DNA of 9,209 nucleotides from the NCBI GenBank assembly GCA_022561525.1, contig JADFRB010000042.1, forward strand, positions 1-9,209, given 5' to 3'. Within the stretch, counting starts at the first letter, position 1, and every line of letters begins with the position of its first letter. Under the pieces are notes generated by a model. It did no database searches. It saw nothing but the letters and a program-made list of their open reading frames with translations, and was not told the DNA's origin. Positions 5,848 through 9,209 of this stretch are shown one piece after another. This DNA comes from Nitrospinota bacterium (lineage in GTDB: Bacteria; Nitrospirota; Nitrospiria; Nitrospirales; UBA8639). A program made the position numbers and the translations under genes.

Positions 5848-7248
5848 ATGCCCGTCCCTGCCCCATTTAAACCCGGAAAACCAACAACCTGGTCATGTCG
5901 GGCGGTGGCGCTCCAGGCATTGCTTACCGTGGAGCGACAAAATGTGTTTGCCGATGACACGTTTCACGAATTGGCCAATAAGAGTCAGCTCTCCAAGGAG
6001 GATCGGGCGTTAGGCTTCGAACTCGTGAACGGCGTCCTCCGTCATCGCGGGAATTTGGATTGGCGACTTACCGCGTTAACCAATCGACCCCTTCTTGGCC
6101 TTCCGACCATCGTGGTGATGATTCTTCGTCTTGGGGCCTACCAACTGCTCTTTTTGGATCGAGTACCGGATTCAGCCGCCGTCAATGAATCCGTCAAGCT
6201 GGCCAAGCGGGTGAAAGGCCGAGATTGGAGTGGTGTGGTCAATGGCGTGTTGCGGAATCTGCTTCGGCAAACCGAACCTCAGTGGCCTGACCCATCAGAA
6301 GATCCGGTCCACGCACTCTCGATCCGGGACTCATGCCCAACCTGGCTTACCCAACGCTGGATTGATCGGTTGGGATTCGACCAAGCCGAGCGGGTTTGCC
6401 AACAAACCATTGGCATTCCTCCGTTGACGGTTCGGACCAACACGCTTCGCTGTTCACGGACGGAGTTAAGCGAACGGTTACAACAAGAAGGGTATGGCGT
6501 GACACCAACAGAGGTGAGCCCTCTCGGCCTGACGCTGGAAAAATGTGGATCGCTGACCACACTAGCACCTTTGCAAGATGGGTGGTGCTATGTCGAGGAC
6601 GAAGCCGCTCAGTTGGTTCCATTTCTCTTGGATGTTCAGCCCGGACATCGGGTTTTGGACGCCTGTGCCGCACCAGGTGGGAAATCCACTCATATGGCGG
6701 CACTCATGGGCAATCAGGGGGAAATTGTGGCCGTTGATCGGAGCGCCAATCGGTTGCAGGTCCTGCAAGAAAACGTGGATCGATTGGGTATCACTTGCAT
6801 TCGTGCTATGGTTGGGACCTGGTCCGAGGGCTTTGGGTCCTCATCCCCGGTCACTCCAATGTTGGAGAACGGTTTCGATCGTATCCTTGTCGATACTCCT
6901 TGCTCTGGCTTGGGTATCCTACGACGGCATCCTGAAGCCAAGTGGCAAAGGTCGGCAGAACAGTTGCCCCAACACCAAAAATTACAGATAGAAATCCTCC
7001 ATCAGGTGTGTACTTACTTGAGACCTGGCGGAATCTTGGTCTATAGTGCCTGCTCGGTAGAACCGGAGGAGAGCACACAGGTCATCTCACGGTTTTGTTT
7101 AGACCATCCAGAGTTTCAGCATGAAAGCTCGGCCCCGTTTCTTCCTCCTGGGGGCCAAACCCTGACAAGTACGGAGGGAGATCTTTTGACACTTGGCTCA
7201 ATCTATGACATGGATGGATTTTTTGCAGCACGTCTTCGAAAGGCCTAA
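5848..7248 (+). CDS. rsmB: 16S rRNA (cytosine-967-C5)-methyltransferase RsmB
   Basis: RsmB transfers a methyl group from S-adenosylmethionine to C5 of cytosine 967 of 16S rRNA. The 466-residue protein has the complete family layout. A NusB-like helical RNA-binding domain spans about residues 17-140 (NGVLRHRGNLDWRL at 61-74, VNGVLRNLLR at 131-140). A linker domain follows, then the Rossmann methyltransferase domain. The SAM-binding motif DACAAPGGKSTHMA is at 271-284. The two cysteines expected of m5C methyltransferases are C352 in DTPCSGLGILRRHPE and C402 in YSACSVEPEE. The C-terminus ends with the usual DGFFAARL. No ribosome binding site is obvious before the ATG, and a slightly later start within the first 20 residues would not affect any motif. 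The stop is 3 bp before rpe, which points to one transcript with rpe and pheS. Confidence 0.95.
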   Translation: MPVPAPFKPGKPTTWSCRAVALQALLTVERQNVFADDTFHELANKSQLSKEDRALGFELVNGVLRHRGNLDWRLTALTNRPLLGLPTIVVMILRLGAYQLLFLDRVPDSAAVNESVKLAKRVKGRDWSGVVNGVLRNLLRQTEPQWPDPSEDPVHALSIRDSCPTWLTQRWIDRLGFDQAERVCQQTIGIPPLTVRTNTLRCSRTELSERLQQEGYGVTPTEVSPLGLTLEKCGSLTTLAPLQDGWCYVEDEAAQLVPFLLDVQPGHRVLDACAAPGGKSTHMAALMGNQGEIVAVDRSANRLQVLQENVDRLGITCIRAMVGTWSEGFGSSSPVTPMLENGFDRILVDTPCSGLGILRRHPEAKWQRSAEQLPQHQKLQIEILHQVCTYLRPGGILVYSACSVEPEESTQVISRFCLDHPEFQHESSAPFLPPGGQTLTSTEGDLLTLGSIYDMDGFFAARLRKA

Positions 7249-7251
7249 CTC

Positions 7252-7935
7252 ATGAGTGCTCGCCCGGTAAAAATTGCTCCGTCCATTCTCTCGGCGGACT
7301 TTGCTCGCCTTGCCGATGAAGTCGCGGCCGTGGAGGCCGCTGGGGCCGACTTCCTTCACGTCGATGTGATGGATGGCCATTTCGTGCCCAACCTGACGGT
7401 CGGGCCGCCTATCGTGGAATCACTCCGCAAAGTGACGTCGCTGCCACTTGATGTTCATCTCATGATCACGAATCCTGATTCCTTTATTCAGGAGTTTGCG
7501 GAAGCCGGCGCGAGTTATCTCACGGTTCACACGGAAACGTGCCCGCACCTGCATCGCACGATCCAATTGATCAAAGAACATGGGGTGAAGGCCGGGATCA
7601 CACTCAATCCGTCAACCTCTTTAACCACACTTGAAGAAGTGATCGCGGATGTCGATCTGGTGTTGATTATGTCGGTCAACCCAGGCTTTGGAGGTCAAAC
7701 ATTTATCCCGGCGATCTTTGATAAAATCACTCGAACCCGGGAACTTATCACTCGAACGGGTAGTAAGGCGCTCCTCGAAGTAGACGGCGGCGTCAAAATC
7801 GATAACGCCGCGGAGGTGGTCAAAGCCGGGGCAGAAGTCTTGGTGGCCGGATCGGCAATTTTCAACAGCCCAAATTATGCCGACACCATTCAAGCGTTTC
7901 GATCAGCCGCCCACGTTCTTTCAGCCCCGTTGTAA
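7252..7935 (+). CDS. rpe: Ribulose-phosphate 3-epimerase
   Basis: Rpe interconverts D-ribulose 5-phosphate and D-xylulose 5-phosphate in the pentose phosphate pathway, and in the Calvin cycle where present. The 227 residues form a single TIM barrel of standard length. Visible motifs are [10 protein letters not shown] (8-17), [12 protein letters not shown] (36-47), DVHLMI (67-72), [11 protein letters not shown] (141-151) and LEVDGGV (175-181). The metal-binding and catalytic residues are all present: H36, D38, H69 and D178, with D38 and D178 as the acid/base pair. GAAAGG inside the end of rsmB serves as a ribosome binding site about nine bases before the ATG. Gaps of only 3 bp to rsmB before and pheS after indicate a single operon. 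Confidence 0.97.
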   Translation: MSARPVKIAPSILSADFARLADEVAAVEAAGADFLHVDVMDGHFVPNLTVGPPIVESLRKVTSLPLDVHLMITNPDSFIQEFAEAGASYLTVHTETCPHLHRTIQLIKEHGVKAGITLNPSTSLTTLEEVIADVDLVLIMSVNPGFGGQTFIPAIFDKITRTRELITRTGSKALLEVDGGVKIDNAAEVVKAGAEVLVAGSAIFNSPNYADTIQAFRSAAHVLSAPL

Positions 7936-7938
7936 CCC

Positions 7939-9209
7939 ATGAGCCCTAAGGACCTGTATGACAGCCTGCATCCCCTCGAAGTTCATCTCCTTGCGACGTT
8001 GTTTTCACAATCGACTGCGCTGTCTGACAGCACACTCGCGGAACTGACACCCCTCGATCCTTCGCAAATCAGCATGGCGCTGAGCTGGCTCCAATCCAAA
8101 GCCCTGATCCAAACCGAATCCGAAACCATCACGTACCTGGTTGGGTTAACCGATGTAGGCCGGGGATATTTGTCGAGCGGGTCTCCCGCTGCGTGGATTC
8201 TTCAATCCTGTGGGGAAGCGACACAAAATGGGAACTCGCTCACCGTCAAAGACCTGCAAGCCAAAGAACAGTTTCAACCCACTGAGTTGAGCCGGGCCAT
8301 CGGGCTGTTGAAAAAAGAAGGCGCCATCCAAATGGTCGCTGGTGGCACTATTGAAACGACCGGCACACCCAGTCCAACCACGGAAACGCTCAAGGGTTTA
8401 CTTCGGCAACTCGAGTCTTCCACCGAGGAGCTTCCTGCCTTTTCCACCGACAATCAAAGCCTGTTAAAACAATATTCCGTGAAACGCGGAAATGCCAAGG
8501 AACCTTTTCGGATCGAAGAACGAGTGGAGCGAGCCTACACGCTCACCTCCGAAGGACAACACGTGGCCAAACTTTGTCGTCCTGGTGCGACTGAGGAAAT
8601 CTCTCAACTCACCCCGGACATGCTCAAGGATGGCACGTGGCGCAACAAACCGTTTAGAAAATACACCATCAATCTTCGACCACCCCGAGTGGCGCCTGGC
8701 CGACGGCATCCTTATCGCGAGTTTCTCGATCTTGTGAAACGCAGGCTGGTGAGCATGGGATTTCAGGAGATGCGCGGCCCCTTGGTGGAAACCGAATTTT
8801 GGAACATGGATGCGCTCTACATGCCTCAGTTTCATCCGGCTCGCGCGATTCACGACGTGTACTTCGTGAAAAACCCCAAGCATGCTGATAAGATCCCGGA
8901 ACCCTTTCTTTCTCGCGTTGCAGAAGCCCACGAACATGGCGGGTCTACGGGATCCACTGGTTGGGGCTATCAATACGATCGAGAACGGGCTAGCCGACTG
9001 GTTTTACGAAGCCAGGGCACCGCGGTATCGGCCCGAACGTTAGCGGCCAATCCCTTGGTGCCTGGAAAGTATTTTTCGATTGCCCGGTGCTTTCGATACG
9101 ACCAGGTGGATGCGACACATGCCACGGACTTTTTCCAGGTGGAAGGAATTGTTCTTGGCGAAGACATAAATTTTCGCACGCTTCTCGGCCTTCTCACTCT
9201 TTTTGCCAA
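7939..9209 (+). CDS. pheS: Phenylalanyl-tRNA synthetase alpha subunit, archaeal/eukaryotic type (3' end cut by window)
   Basis: The frame is open from the ATG at 7939 to the right edge: 423 codons, roughly 80-100 short of a full archaeal-type protein. With PheT it would charge tRNA-Phe with phenylalanine. The type is shown by size and motifs. A long N-terminal part (about 1-230) with winged-helix-like segments replaces the short coiled coil of bacterial PheS. The class II core begins with PGRRHPYREF (253-262) and continues with ETEFWNMDALYMPQFHPAR (284-302), GSTGSTGWGYQY (335-346), KYFSIARCFRYD (377-388, motif 2) and THATDFFQVEGIV (393-405). Q400 and E402 correspond to residues binding the phenylalanine amino group. 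The usual RTHTT-type motif instead reads RSQGT (357-361). The gene begins 3 bp after rpe with no ribosome binding site, so translational coupling is likely. pheT is expected downstream but not seen. Confidence 0.93.
   Translation, partial: MSPKDLYDSLHPLEVHLLATLFSQSTALSDSTLAELTPLDPSQISMALSWLQSKALIQTESETITYLVGLTDVGRGYLSSGSPAAWILQSCGEATQNGNSLTVKDLQAKEQFQPTELSRAIGLLKKEGAIQMVAGGTIETTGTPSPTTETLKGLLRQLESSTEELPAFSTDNQSLLKQYSVKRGNAKEPFRIEERVERAYTLTSEGQHVAKLCRPGATEEISQLTPDMLKDGTWRNKPFRKYTINLRPPRVAPGRRHPYREFLDLVKRRLVSMGFQEMRGPLVETEFWNMDALYMPQFHPARAIHDVYFVKNPKHADKIPEPFLSRVAEAHEHGGSTGSTGWGYQYDRERASRLVLRSQGTAVSARTLAANPLVPGKYFSIARCFRYDQVDATHATDFFQVEGIVLGEDINFRTLLGLLTLFA

Noticed and set aside
5843..5848. 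TATTAT as a -10 box for rsmB
   Set aside because: It overlaps the first base of the rsmB ATG, so transcription would begin inside the gene, and no -35 fits it.
8464..8973. 169-codon open frame on the - strand
   Set aside because: It lies wholly inside pheS, whose + strand translation shows clear synthetase motifs. The reverse frame has no recognisable domain.

Overview
The window is an ordinary-looking bacterial housekeeping segment. It is slightly above half G+C by eye and densely coded, mostly on the + strand. It carries seven confidently identified enzyme genes, the last cut by the right edge, and two poorly characterised genes on the - strand. I see no mobile element, phage gene, CRISPR array, tRNA or rRNA. 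The gene set (rsmB-rpe joined to an archaeal/eukaryotic-type pheS, plus nickel-pincer cofactor genes larB and larC) and the protein style suggest an environmental bacterium, perhaps a Nitrospira-like member of Nitrospirota. That placement is a guess from memory, not a search result.

Layout, left to right. Positions 1-193 hold no convincing gene but can form several base-paired elements, possibly a pseudoknot. Next comes a small zinc-ribbon membrane protein (-, 194-544). A 151-bp divergent gap holds a perfect 10-bp inverted repeat and a consensus sigma70-type promoter. That promoter drives gpsA (696-1754), with larB (1757-2536) 2 bp behind. A secreted Ig-like protein gene (-, 2496-3197) converges on larB and overlaps its 3' end by 41 bp. 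A 278-bp AT-rich gap then holds paired dyad motifs, a candidate promoter and a hairpin next to the ribosome binding site of larC (3476-4645). A short repeat cluster with an 11-bp inverted repeat separates larC from pdxA (4732-5757). After 90 bp comes the tight run rsmB (5848-7248), rpe (7252-7935), pheS (7939 to past the edge), with 3-bp gaps that suggest one transcript.

Functionally, gpsA makes sn-glycerol 3-phosphate for phospholipids. larB and larC supply the first and last steps of the nickel-pincer nucleotide cofactor, but neither the sulfur-transfer enzyme LarE nor the racemase LarA is here. pdxA belongs to pyridoxal phosphate synthesis, rsmB modifies 16S rRNA, rpe is a pentose-phosphate/Calvin-cycle epimerase, and pheS is half of phenylalanyl-tRNA synthetase. 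The points most worth a second look are the archaeal-type PheS with an altered substrate-binding motif, the tandem dyads upstream of larC, and the structured noncoding segment at the left edge.
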